NCBI RefSeq assembly: GCF_001975985.1
Contig: NZ_MTQF01000001.1
Coordinates: 933,586 to 997,585 of the forward strand
Length of the DNA: 64,000 bases
Direction of reading: 5' to 3'
From: [Flexibacter] sp. ATCC 35103
GTDB lineage: Bacteria; Bacteroidota; Bacteroidia; Flavobacteriales; Flavobacteriaceae
Shown here: in pieces, positions 42,835 to 51,707 of the stretch
How the letters are laid out: the number at the start of each line of letters is the position of its first letter
Position numbering within the stretch: the stretch's first letter is position 1
Program-made: the position numbers and the translations under genes
The notes under the pieces: model-generated
The model's input: the letters and a program-made list of their open reading frames with translations, nothing else
The model's database searches: none
Told to the model about the DNA's origin: nothing

Positions 42835-44437
42835 CTATGTTTTTATTATTTTTTTATTAATCCATTTACCATCTATTTGAATTTTAGCAAAATATGTTCC
42901 TGCATTTAAATGAGAAATATTGATTTCATTACTGTTTGACTTACTAATTACGAGTTTTCCATTTAAATCAAATACCTGAACATTTTCTATCGTTTCATTA
43001 TTAGTTGTAGTAATCTTAACATAATTTGATGATGGATTAGGGTAAATAGTCAACCTGGAATCTTTTGTGAAAAATTCTGTATTTAGATTATTACCATACT
43101 TCCAAAATTTACCGTCTTTAGAATAGTACAAATAATTATTAAATTCAAAAGGTAGTCGAACGTTATCGAGATTAGTGATATTTTCTAAAGTTTTGAGATT
43201 CGAATCGTATATCCATCCTTTTCGGTTGTCATCCTTATCTATCGCACCATGAATAAAATATTGATTTTCATTAAATTTTAGGGTTGAGACTTGAGTATTG
43301 AATGGTATTTGAAATTCATCTAAATCATTTAGTACTGCCAATTCTCCTATATTAGAAACTACATTATTGGCTAAATTTAAAGAAACCAACTCCGTACCTT
43401 CAGTTGCATTTGAAATCGTAAAAACTAAAGAATTACCTATTTTGGTCAGATTTGATGCTGAAAAATATTTATCAATTTGTTGCTTATAAACCGGAACAAT
43501 TGAATTGTTTATGGTGTTAAACTTTAAGATCTCTATACTCCCTGTACTATTAGTAAAATTTTTAAGAGAAACAAACATTAAATACAAATTGCCATCTACA
43601 GCTATAACATCATCATAATGAACTAAACTACCTACTAACGGATTTCTTACAGTTGCAACTTTTTTTGTGTTTTCTAGTGTACCATCAGTTTCAAATAAAA
43701 AATGCCTGCTCGCAAAATAAAGTTTATTATTATATTCAATAAACTGGGTTAAAATACTAGTACCGCCTGAACCACCTACTAATCCTGAACCATTACCATC
43801 CATTTGTTCAGTTACGGGAAACGTACCTGCAGAAGTTCCGTCACTCCTCCATACTCTAGAATCGCTTGTATTGGCTGGCTGAATCGAAAATATAAAGATA
43901 TTGTTGCATTGCCCTTCAAAAGTAGGCGTGTTCCATATAGATGAAATTTCTTTAACCAACACAGTTCCAGAATCTGTTCCATCTGTTTTCCAGACCTCCA
44001 GCTTATCGTCTTCTTTTTTTATTAAAAAATATATTGAGTTTCCTGCTGTTGTTAGTGTTGTAACACGTTCGTTAATAAAATTTGTAACTTTTACAGTCCC
44101 GGCATCAGTTCCGTCTGTCTTCCATATTTCTCCTGCAGAATTTTCATCAGAGGCTATAAAATAAAAGGTATTATTTAAAATTGCAGATCCGGTTCCTATT
44201 GTACCAATATAATCATTTCGACTATCTGTATCTTTGAATAAAAAAGTATTATCAGCAGTTCCATCACTTTGCCATAATGCTCTTCCATTATTTGTATCAT
44301 ATCCCTGAAAATAAATCTTCTGATCAAATTTTTTAAAAAATTGAGCATTGCCAGGCGAAAAATCATAAATCAACTGTTGTGCATTGACTTTTTGAAATAA
44401 ATAAAGTAAAAAGAATTAAAAGTAGTTTTGTTTTCAT
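42835..44437 (-). CDS. T9SS-secreted ELWxxDGT-repeat protein, signal peptide in another frame
   Basis: The main frame (42835-44373, 512 residues) has repeats of the type LWQSDGT, IWKTDGT, VWKTDGT and VWRSDGT, a hyalin/ELWxxDGT propeller-like region, then a C-terminal type A sorting domain (IYPNPSSNYVKI, then NISHLNAGTYFAKIQIDGKW). It begins QQLIYDFSPG with no signal peptide. An ATG at 44437 in another frame gives MKTKLLLILFTLFIS, a proper signal that joins VNAQQLIYDF if one A of the A5 run (T's at 44389-44393) is removed. The whole would be about 533 residues. The protein should be sent to the surface by T9SS. Confidence 0.75.
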
Positions 44438-44647
44438 TCAATAGTTTTAGGTTTTATTAATAGTTTTCTCAATTTGTAATATTAGTATTAAATATTTGAA
44501 ATAAATAAAAAAATATTTAATAAAATCATGTTACATATTCCAAATATATGGTTCGTCAACAATGCACAATAAATCTGATCCAAAAACAAACCATAAAAAA
44601 AACATCAACCTCTGCTGATGCTTTTTTATGGATAAATATTAGAATTA

Positions 44648-45484
44648 TTATTTATCTATTTGTTTTTTCAAAATATCAGTCGCATTCAGTGATGTCACAA
44701 CCTTTTTTCCTGTTTTAGATTCTAATTCTTTTAAAGCCACTTTTGCGACATTACCCCCTTGTTGGGCAACTTCCTTATTTTCATCAAAAGTTCCCGGTTC
44801 ATTTGCAACCGAAATATCTTTTGTAGAGGCTTCTGCCAGCATATTCAAAATCAATTCGGTATTTGTCATATTATCTCGCAGATTTTCTTTCTTTAATCCT
44901 TTGAGCATTTTATACTCTTTAGTAGTTTTTCCTGACCACGTACTAGAAATTATATCTATTAAAGTCGCAAACTGACTGCCTTCTTTTATTCCTCTGTTTT
45001 TCCATTCATCAGTTAATTCTTTACGAATTTCAATACTTTTTAATCGCTGATTTATCCAACTTTCAGAATATCCCAATTGCAAATATTGATCTAAGGCCCT
45101 ATCTATAGAAAGTTCCGGATCTTGCATTTCATCTAAACGTTCTGCTGCAATTTGAGCAAGCCACAGTTTAAATGGTTCGGCTTTTGGGGAAGGAATAGAT
45201 TGTATTAATCGAAATAACTACTCAGTATCAGCCACATCTGTATTATAATATTTACCATCAGATGACTGCATTTTCAGTTGACTACAATTTGTAGTCAACT
45301 GACTTCCTTCTTTCTTTAAACGTATTTTTAGTACGCTCCAGTATTTTCTTGGATTTGGACTATCAGTTAAAACCTGAACAGTATCAACGATAGAAAAATA
45401 CCATTTTTCTTCCTCTTGATCCCAAACGGTTCTTACTTTTTTATCTTGAAATATTTGTATTGTTTCTTGCTCCTTCATTTTCAA
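44648..45484 (-). pseudogene. BRO-N / antirepressor-like gene with an in-frame amber stop
   Basis: Both halves lie in one frame. Residues 1-88 open ETIQIFQDKKVRTVWDQEEE and have SIVDTVQVLTDSPNPRKYWS, the BRO-N domain used by phage antirepressors and related damage-response genes. A TAG (complement at 45218-45220) interrupts at DTE-stop-LFRLIQSIPSPKAEP. The second half goes on with LWLAQIAAERLDEMQDPELS and a helical C-terminal domain. The stop stands where a Gln would be expected (CAG to TAG). The full frame would be 278 residues. Amber suppression is unlikely. Confidence 0.8.
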
Positions 45485-45600
45485 TAAATAGTTTTAATTT
45501 ATAACAGATGACTATTGTAATTTGTTTAAACACTAACTTTCTTTTGATTTAGAAAATTAGTGTAAATTATCAATAATCTTGTATTGCTTTCTCTTAAATT

Positions 45601-45632
45601 AAAAAGCAACTCTACAAGAGCTGCTTTTTTTT
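45601..45632 (-). terminator. Terminator of the XRE gene
   Basis: AAAAAGCAACTCT and AGAGCTGCTTTTT pair with one mismatch around ACA. It lies about 70 bases after the stop at 45703. Confidence 0.65.
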
Positions 45633-45702
45633 ATGAATAATATTTAGCGCTACTTTTTCTGTGGTATTAAAGTATTTGCATTATTGATCTCATTAAAAAA
45701 TA

Positions 45703-46110
45703 CTATTTCTGATTTAGTAATTTTTCTAAATATTCGATTTTGTCTTTTTCAGCCTGAAGCAAACGTTCGTAAAGTTTTTTATTTTCTTCTACAGTTTCCA
45801 TTAATTTATCTAACGGATTGAAAGTACAATTATTAAGTCCAAAATAGTTATTAGGACTTTCATTGAAAGTATTGAAATAATTAATTGCAGCTTCGTCAGA
45901 AAAATTCTTAATGGCTTCAACAGTTACACCAAGTGCTTTTGCTACTTCGATAAGTTTATCTTCATCAATTGTTTCGCTGTTTTCTATAGCGGAAACTGCT
46001 TGTTGGTTTGTTCCTAAAGCTTGTGCCAAAGCTTCTTGTTTCATATCTCGAAGTTCACGAATACGGCTTATTTTTCGCCCTATATGATTTGGTTTTGTAA
46101 TTGTGCTCAT
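45703..46110 (-). CDS. XRE-family helix-turn-helix regulator
   Basis: This 135-residue protein opens with an XRE helix-turn-helix (about 12-65), with REDLMRDM-like ELRDMKQEALAQALGTNQQA and VSAIENSETIDEDKLIEVAK. The C-terminal half has FNTFNESPNNYFGLNNCTFN and a coiled helix of Lys/Glu (KDKIEYLEKLLNQ), probably for dimerisation. It should bind DNA. It is divergent from the 105-aa gene, so it may control it. Similar proteins accompany plasmid and phage genes, and a BRO-N gene lies just downstream. Confidence 0.85.
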   Translation of the reverse strand: MSTITKPNHIGRKISRIRELRDMKQEALAQALGTNQQAVSAIENSETIDEDKLIEVAKALGVTVEAIKNFSDEAAINYFNTFNESPNNYFGLNNCTFNPLDKLMETVEENKKLYERLLQAEKDKIEYLEKLLNQK

Positions 46111-46314
46111 AATTCAAAGATAATAATTAAGTGTAATAACTCGCAAAATGTAAAAAACATATTTATCGCCGTACAATACTGCTAAAAATGATTTGCTACA
46201 GTAGAGATCTATTGCTTACTTCGCCACGTCAAACAAAAGTACGATTTTTCTTTCTATAAAATAATAAGAGTCTAATTGTAAAATGATTAAATACAACTAA
46301 AAAATACACGCCTT

Positions 46315-46632
46315 ATGGAAACAAATGAAATGGAAACTTTATCAAGACTTAAAAAATTAACGGCACTACATTTTCGCACATTAAAACCTGCAAACGACAA
46401 ATCAGAAACTTACATCGCTCAAATTAAGGTTTTAAATTATTTTGAATTAGGCTGCATTATCACAGATATGCTAAAATTAAGTATTCTTGCACTCGATCAC
46501 GATATGAATAATGTTGCCGAAAAGAAAAACCAATCTATAAACGTAGGTTTGATTCTGGAAATTGTTGTACAAATGTTTCCTTTGGAAGAATTTGAGTTTT
46601 TGAGTTGTGTTGAGGAGGTTATTCAACACTAG
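46315..46632 (+). CDS. Small protein of unknown function beside the XRE gene
   Basis: The 105-residue protein has no signal or membrane helix. It is helical and acidic at the C-terminus (FPLEEFEFLSCVEEVIQH). The opening METNEMETLSRLKKLTALHF has a possible second start a few residues in. I do not recognise a family. It starts 205 bases from the XRE gene, on the other strand. Confidence 0.55.
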   Translation: METNEMETLSRLKKLTALHFRTLKPANDKSETYIAQIKVLNYFELGCIITDMLKLSILALDHDMNNVAEKKNQSINVGLILEIVVQMFPLEEFEFLSCVEEVIQH

Positions 46633-46755
46633 CTCTCAATAAGTGAAAAACTATTAATTTTGTCGTTGTGATTCTATTTTTTATTATAATTGAAAAAGCA
46701 GCTACTTTAGAACTGCTTTGCAATTTAAATTTATATATATCATTATTTACAATAA

Positions 46756-48663
46756 CTAAATGATAGAATCATTTCCTGTCAACAAAAATGAAATCAATTT
46801 AAACAAATCTAATGATACATTTGAGGCTATATGCTTATCTTTTTCTAATAAAGAATGAAATCCTGTATTAGAATTCTCCCCATGAGTTATATAGAGAGTA
46901 TTTCGTATTTTATTAGAATCTTGTAAAATCTGAAGATAATTATTTACACGGCTTGATAATTTTAAAGCATCTTTGGCAAGCAAAAAAAATGCTATCTGTA
47001 AAGAAAGTCTATCTCTATAATTCTCTCTTTTTAATTTAAATCCATTTCGGTCAAATTCAAAAAAGGGAGCTACATTTTTTCTCTGAAAACTGGAATAAAT
47101 TTCTCTTCTTACTTTATTAAGATTTGGACTTGAACGGCGCCCTCTCTCGTTAATTTCTTCCTCAAAAATTGGTTTGTCTTTTATAAAAAATTTATCAGGT
47201 GACTGATTTTTAATTTTCCAACTATCAAGTGGAAGATACACATGAGTGCCACTAGCATCCAAAAAAGATGTGTGAGACATCTCTAAATTTTTTTCAAAAA
47301 AACATTCTTGTATTTCATTAAGAATACTCCACAAAGTCATGAAGGATAAAGTATCATATGAATAATGGAATTTTTGTGTATTAAAGTCAGATTGTTCAAA
47401 TTTTGTTTTTATTAAACCATAAAACATCTCTAATCTTTCAATTATTCGAGATTGAATTATTAAGGGGGGATTATCAGTTATCTCAGGTAAAAGAGAAGTT
47501 TTTATTTTCAATATTGCATCCCAGTACAATCTTAAATATTCGCTTTTTTCTATTAAAAAATTAGTTTCAATAAGAAAATCCAAATAATTATCAAATGACT
47601 CCTCTTTTGAAGAATCAGTAGATTCTTTGACATACATACCATCCGCTCCTGCTTCAAGAATTTGATTTAATGTACTTGCTTTCTGTGAAGCAGTAAAAAT
47701 CAGCAAGGGAACATGTAATGATTTTTCGTCACTTTTAATTTTATTTATCAACTGAATTCCATTACTTATATCTACTGAACTAGTAGTCAACAAATCCGCA
47801 GGTAATCTTAAATCTAAAAAAATAAAATCATAAATAGAAAAATCAGAAACTAATAATGCATCAGTGAGATTTAATTTTACATCAATATTAGCTGGATAAA
47901 ATATTTTCTCAAGAGCAAATTTCCATCCTTTATTTGCATTATCATCAATTAATAAAATTTTCTGAAGTTTTGAAATATTAGATGTTAACTTTGTTTTCTC
48001 AATACCAATCTTACTTTCATGAACATATCCATTAAAATGAATAATAGTAGAGTCTTCAACTCCATGCTCTTTTAGTTTCTGTTTAAAAAATATCGTTTTA
48101 GGAATTTGATAAGACTGCTCAATTTTTTGTAATGAAATACCATAATTTAAAAGCAGTTTAATTGCCCCCCATTCATTAGTAGCTTGATGTCTGTCTAATA
48201 CCAAAAACTTCTGATAATTAGAAACGTAATTAATATAATCAAAATTCAACTCAAAAACATTACAAAATCTTTCTAATTCAGAAACATCGCTTTTATCTAA
48301 TAATTCAGATAATTGTCCCTTATTAATCAACTTAATAGCCCTGTTTAAAAATAATCCAAAATCATTTTCATACGGAGAAAGTAAATTTTGTGTTTCAGAT
48401 AAAAAACATATTATTCCTTTAGAAGAAGTTATTAAATGGTGTGCCAATAGAAATAAATGCTGCTTATTAATTTCAAAATCTATGACAATAAATGATTTAT
48501 TATCTTTAATACCTTCACAAATTAAATAAGGAACATATTCATCTGAATAATTCTTCCAAGCATTAGGTATTACGTTTTGGACTTTATTTACATCTATTAT
48601 TTCGCAACTATCGTTACAAAATTTAAAATCATCTGGTTTTTCAGTAATTATAATTTTTTTCAT
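46756..48663 (-). CDS. Retron-operon effector candidate: receiver domain plus HEPN-like C-terminus
   Basis: The 635-residue protein has three parts. Residues 1-230 start KKIIITEKPDDF and contain FIVIDFEI...GIICFLSE, which could be a degenerate receiver but is not recognised. Residues 235-350 are a receiver (REC) domain with all key residues: acidic pair Asp240-Asp241 (LLIDDN), phospho-acceptor Asp284 (FLDLRLP), Thr324 (LIFTAS) and Lys346 (MYVKES). Residues 375-635 are helical and carry IRNTLYITHG, an R587-x6-H594 motif with Asn after Arg, as in HEPN ribonucleases. The gene starts inside the previous stop (ATGA overlap), so translation is coupled. RNase effector is inferred, not shown. Confidence 0.75.
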   Translation of the reverse strand: MKKIIITEKPDDFKFCNDSCEIIDVNKVQNVIPNAWKNYSDEYVPYLICEGIKDNKSFIVIDFEINKQHLFLLAHHLITSSKGIICFLSETQNLLSPYENDFGLFLNRAIKLINKGQLSELLDKSDVSELERFCNVFELNFDYINYVSNYQKFLVLDRHQATNEWGAIKLLLNYGISLQKIEQSYQIPKTIFFKQKLKEHGVEDSTIIHFNGYVHESKIGIEKTKLTSNISKLQKILLIDDNANKGWKFALEKIFYPANIDVKLNLTDALLVSDFSIYDFIFLDLRLPADLLTTSSVDISNGIQLINKIKSDEKSLHVPLLIFTASQKASTLNQILEAGADGMYVKESTDSSKEESFDNYLDFLIETNFLIEKSEYLRLYWDAILKIKTSLLPEITDNPPLIIQSRIIERLEMFYGLIKTKFEQSDFNTQKFHYSYDTLSFMTLWSILNEIQECFFEKNLEMSHTSFLDASGTHVYLPLDSWKIKNQSPDKFFIKDKPIFEEEINERGRRSSPNLNKVRREIYSSFQRKNVAPFFEFDRNGFKLKRENYRDRLSLQIAFFLLAKDALKLSSRVNNYLQILQDSNKIRNTLYITHGENSNTGFHSLLEKDKHIASNVSLDLFKLISFLLTGNDSII

Positions 48664-49292
48664 AAACTTCTTAATTGTTCAATTAAATCATTGCCTTCAC
48701 AACTTAATATTTTTTCATACATAGGAGAAGGTATCTTAACATATTTAAGCTTTAGCAATGTATTAAACTCTAATGATTGTAAAATCGTCTCATTCAAAGC
48801 CTCTAAATCTTGCATTTCAATAATTTTACCAATTAAAAACTTCTCATAATCAAAATATAAAATCTCTAACTTCCATTCTTGAAGAAGTATTGATTTTTTC
48901 AAAAATGAAGAATAATTATTTTCCATTTTTTTTCTCTGAATACTTCTATAGATAAAACTACCTTCTTCATTTAAAAAAGCTTCTTTTATGGCACCACTAA
49001 AAAGGATAAGTTTTGATCCAAAATCAATTTTAATTAAATCAATTATATTTGATGGTATTAAACCATCTCCCTTTTGGCTATTATGAATGAAAATATATTC
49101 ATAATCATCTACATCAAAAATTGCTTTACATGAATTTCCAGCAATATCATAATCAAAAAGAACTTTTGCATCATTTTCAACTCTTACAAAGTCAATACTT
49201 CCAATTGATTTTTTTTTCCATATATCTAAATATGAAATAGTTTTTGAATTATCACTATAAATTTTATCATCTAATATTAATATTTTTTTCAT
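48660..49292 (-). CDS. Degenerate receiver-like protein of the retron operon
   Basis: The 210-residue protein opens MKKILILDDK, with the receiver acidic pair at Asp8-Asp9. The strand that should hold the phospho-acceptor reads EYIFIHNSQKGD, with His/Asn instead of Asp, and the next reads SKLILFSGA with Ser instead of Thr. It is therefore a receiver fold that probably cannot be phosphorylated. The second half is helical and unrecognised. It starts 3 bases after the RT stop and its stop overlaps the start of the receiver-HEPN gene, so all three are one unit. Confidence 0.7.
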   Translation of the reverse strand: MKKILILDDKIYSDNSKTISYLDIWKKKSIGSIDFVRVENDAKVLFDYDIAGNSCKAIFDVDDYEYIFIHNSQKGDGLIPSNIIDLIKIDFGSKLILFSGAIKEAFLNEEGSFIYRSIQRKKMENNYSSFLKKSILLQEWKLEILYFDYEKFLIGKIIEMQDLEALNETILQSLEFNTLLKLKYVKIPSPMYEKILSCEGNDLIEQLRSL

Positions 49293-49295
49293 ATT

Positions 49296-51356
49296 TTAAT
49301 CGTAAAAAGTAAATATATATTTAAACCCTTGAGGGTCTTCATCAATTGGCTTCACTTTACTAGCATATGGCAAAACACGACATTCATAATTTTCCTCCAT
49401 TATAGATTTAAATTGAACTTTAAAATCGCAAATACCCACTAAAACTGGGAAAAAGTCTCTTCGCATATCAGAAAGTATATTATCTATACTTCCCATTAAC
49501 AGAGAATTCTTATCCAAAATTGATAATTCAATTTTTATTAAATCATTTACTGCCTTTCTTTCGATATTAATTATAATTCCTTTTTCCTCTAAAGTAAAAT
49601 TCCTGTTTCCGTTTACATTAGAATGCTTAAGTATTGACTCAAAAATTATTGAAAGTGCAATTTTAACATTAGGAACCCAAGTAAAAAAATTAGCTTTTGA
49701 TTGAAATTTTTGCAATTCAGGATAAAAAATTATTTGTTTATAGTCAAACAATCCTGAATTATCATTTTCACCAAATGAATAAACAATATTATTAATTTGA
49801 TCTGAAAATTCCTTTTTAAGAGCTGTCCTTATAATCAAATCAGATAAAATAGATGATTCGCTTTTTTCATTTCCAAATCGATAATCCCCTTTAAATAATT
49901 GAATTTTAGCACCAATATTCTTATCTTCTAATGGGTGCAAATTATTAATATTATAAAAATCTATTCCAGAAGTTCTTAAAATTTCAAATAAATTTTGCAC
50001 TCCACTTATTAAATCTTTTGGAATATTCAATTTATTATTGTTATCAACTGAAAAATCCATAAATTGCTTGTTTGCTGTTTTTAATATTTCAATAAAGTTA
50101 AAATCATTTTCATTAACAGGTTTATGAACTAATTGCTTAAATGAATACTTGTTATCATATTTAAAAAATTTCAATAATTTGACTGTTTCTTGGGGGTCGT
50201 GTTTTACTTCTTTTATATTACTAATCTGTACCGCCTGAAATGATATTTTTTTCTCACTTAAAACCCTAAATCTTTCATACAATTTTAAATAAGTGCCATT
50301 CTCGGCTCCTTTCACCATTTTTAAGAAATTTAATTTCCCGTCTAGCACAAATTCCAAGTTTGGCACTCTTTTCTTAACATAACCTCGATCTTTAAAATAT
50401 TGCGAGCCAAAGAACAGATTTGCTTTCTCATAACCATGATTTTCCCAATAAAATAGCCACATACGTAATTGCTTAATATAACGTGAATTCACATTTGGTT
50501 TTGCATTTACTATAAGTCCTGTAACTTCTTGTCTATATCCTTTCTTTTGAAGTCTAGTTTTAGATTGTTTAATATGAAAATTTTGGGAACTAATAACTCT
50601 GTTTAGTTCTTTTATAAAATCACTATTTTCGTTATATACATTATGCATTGAACTAAAAGTTATGTCATCTGCATAACGACTATATCTAAGTCCGAAGCGT
50701 TTTGCTACAGCTGTTAAATAAAAATCTAATTGTTGACAAATAATGTTTGTAATTGTTGGTGATGTAGGAGCTCCTTGAGGCAAAACATTTCTATTCACAA
50801 TTTGCCATTCATTATTTTCATCTAACCTCTCGACATCAATTTTAAAACAGCACAAAGACGAAATCATATTTGCTACTTCCAAAAGATCCCTTTCTTTATT
50901 TAAGTTAAAAGGTGGATATTGTAATCTTCCCCAAATTCTAGCTTGATCAATTGAAGAAAAAAAATCTTTTAGATCTATATTATATATGTAGTGATTTCCT
51001 GAATGAATATTAGCATTATTTACAATTGATTTACTTTTCACGAAACCATAAACTGAAGGATGAACATCATAAATAGTTTGAAAAATAAGATTTAAACATT
51101 TTTGAATTGCCTTTAATCCTTTAGAAGGTGAATTTATCGTTCTATCTGCACCAGATTTTTTTTTAACAATAAAGCTTTTATACTTTTTTGTATTGGAATT
51201 ACTGTGAAAGTTCAGGTGATTTAAATCAAAACTCTGTGTCTTTTCTCCATAAATAAAAGGTTTCACATAATTTAATAAATCAAGAAAATCATGCTTACTT
51301 TTCATATTTTGAAAAGTTTCTTTTATAAAAATAATATTTTCTGTTTTTAAAATCAT
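49296..51356 (-). CDS. Retron-type reverse transcriptase with a long C-terminal extension
   Basis: The 686-residue protein has an RT core at about 50-330. It shows the retron region X NAxxH motif (NANIHSG, Asn114-His118), IYNIDLKDFF (catalytic Asp128), LPQGAPTSP at 192-200, the RYADD box (Asp230-Asp231) and the region Y VTG (278-280). These are retron-class hallmarks rather than group II intron or DGR ones. Residues 340-686 are additional and unidentified; part (VKIALSIIFESILKHSN near 564) recalls a GHKL N-box but lacks its Asn. The start at 51356 is 17 bases after the predicted RNA; a second ATG lies at 51305. Two receiver-type genes follow. Confidence 0.85.
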   Translation of the reverse strand: MILKTENIIFIKETFQNMKSKHDFLDLLNYVKPFIYGEKTQSFDLNHLNFHSNSNTKKYKSFIVKKKSGADRTINSPSKGLKAIQKCLNLIFQTIYDVHPSVYGFVKSKSIVNNANIHSGNHYIYNIDLKDFFSSIDQARIWGRLQYPPFNLNKERDLLEVANMISSLCCFKIDVERLDENNEWQIVNRNVLPQGAPTSPTITNIICQQLDFYLTAVAKRFGLRYSRYADDITFSSMHNVYNENSDFIKELNRVISSQNFHIKQSKTRLQKKGYRQEVTGLIVNAKPNVNSRYIKQLRMWLFYWENHGYEKANLFFGSQYFKDRGYVKKRVPNLEFVLDGKLNFLKMVKGAENGTYLKLYERFRVLSEKKISFQAVQISNIKEVKHDPQETVKLLKFFKYDNKYSFKQLVHKPVNENDFNFIEILKTANKQFMDFSVDNNNKLNIPKDLISGVQNLFEILRTSGIDFYNINNLHPLEDKNIGAKIQLFKGDYRFGNEKSESSILSDLIIRTALKKEFSDQINNIVYSFGENDNSGLFDYKQIIFYPELQKFQSKANFFTWVPNVKIALSIIFESILKHSNVNGNRNFTLEEKGIIINIERKAVNDLIKIELSILDKNSLLMGSIDNILSDMRRDFFPVLVGICDFKVQFKSIMEENYECRVLPYASKVKPIDEDPQGFKYIFTFYD

Positions 51357-51373
51357 CTATTAGTTTTAACAAA

Positions 51374-51607
51374 TCTTTGATGTCCGCTTTGTTTTCTTTG
51401 TGTATGGCCCAGAAAAATTATAAATATATTAATAGAATAAAAGCAATTAAAAATAATAACTTGAAGGCATAAAAAGCACATATGGCCAGGAATGACCAAT
51501 AATACATTCAGTTTTCAGGATTAATCCTGAAAACCATCCAACCGGTTTTTTATTACTTACATAATAAACAGTTGGCAAAATCAAAATCTTCAGCGGACAT
51601 TCAAAGA
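51374..51607 (-). ncRNA. Predicted retron msr-msd RNA
   Basis: The 234-base stretch upstream of the RT is bounded by a1 (TCTTTGAATGTCCGCT, 51607 to 51592) and a2 (AGCGGACATCAAAGA, 51388 to 51374). They pair over 15 bp with one bulged A, just as retron RNA ends do. Inside there are a TTTATTA/TAATAAA hairpin (51549-51568) and a perfect 24-base palindrome (51511-51534). A run of A/T-rich bases at about 51420-51480 could be the loop of the msd. The branching G should lie right after a1; I cannot fix its position. Confidence 0.75.
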
Positions 51608-51632
51608 ACTGTACAAAGTAAATATCTACCTA

Positions 51633-51647
51633 TGCAGTACAACTGCA
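51633..51647. promoter_or_regulatory. Candidate operator at the retron promoter
   Basis: TGCAGTACAACTGCA is an inverted repeat of 6 bp with a 3-base gap. It lies directly after the retron -7 box, over the expected start of transcription, and is a likely site for the WYL regulator encoded next door. Confidence 0.6.
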
Positions 51648-51655
51648 CAAATATA
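51648..51655 (-). promoter_or_regulatory. -7 box of the retron operon
   Basis: The complement of these bases is TATATTTG, matching TAnnTTTG. The RNA would start near 51640, about 35 bases before a1. I see no clear -33 TTG. Confidence 0.6.
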
Positions 51656-51666
51656 ATTTTTTTGTT

Positions 51667-51674
51667 TATATTTG
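51667..51674 (+). promoter_or_regulatory. -7 box of the WYL regulator gene
   Basis: TATATTTG on the plus strand lies 33 bases before the GTG at 51708. It is 11 bases from the retron's own box, so the two promoters are back to back. Confidence 0.6.
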
Positions 51675-51707
51675 ATCATTGATAAATTACTTATTTACTT
51701 AATATAA

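Noticed and set aside
44648..45484. Two separate small genes (88 and 159 residues)
   Set aside because: Both are in one frame and form one BRO-N protein separated by a single TAG.
49296..51356. Group II intron maturase or diversity-generating retroelement RT
   Set aside because: The retron NAxxH and VTG motifs are present, there is an a1/a2 RNA upstream, and I saw no intron domain V hairpin, no maturase or endonuclease part and no template/variable repeat pair.
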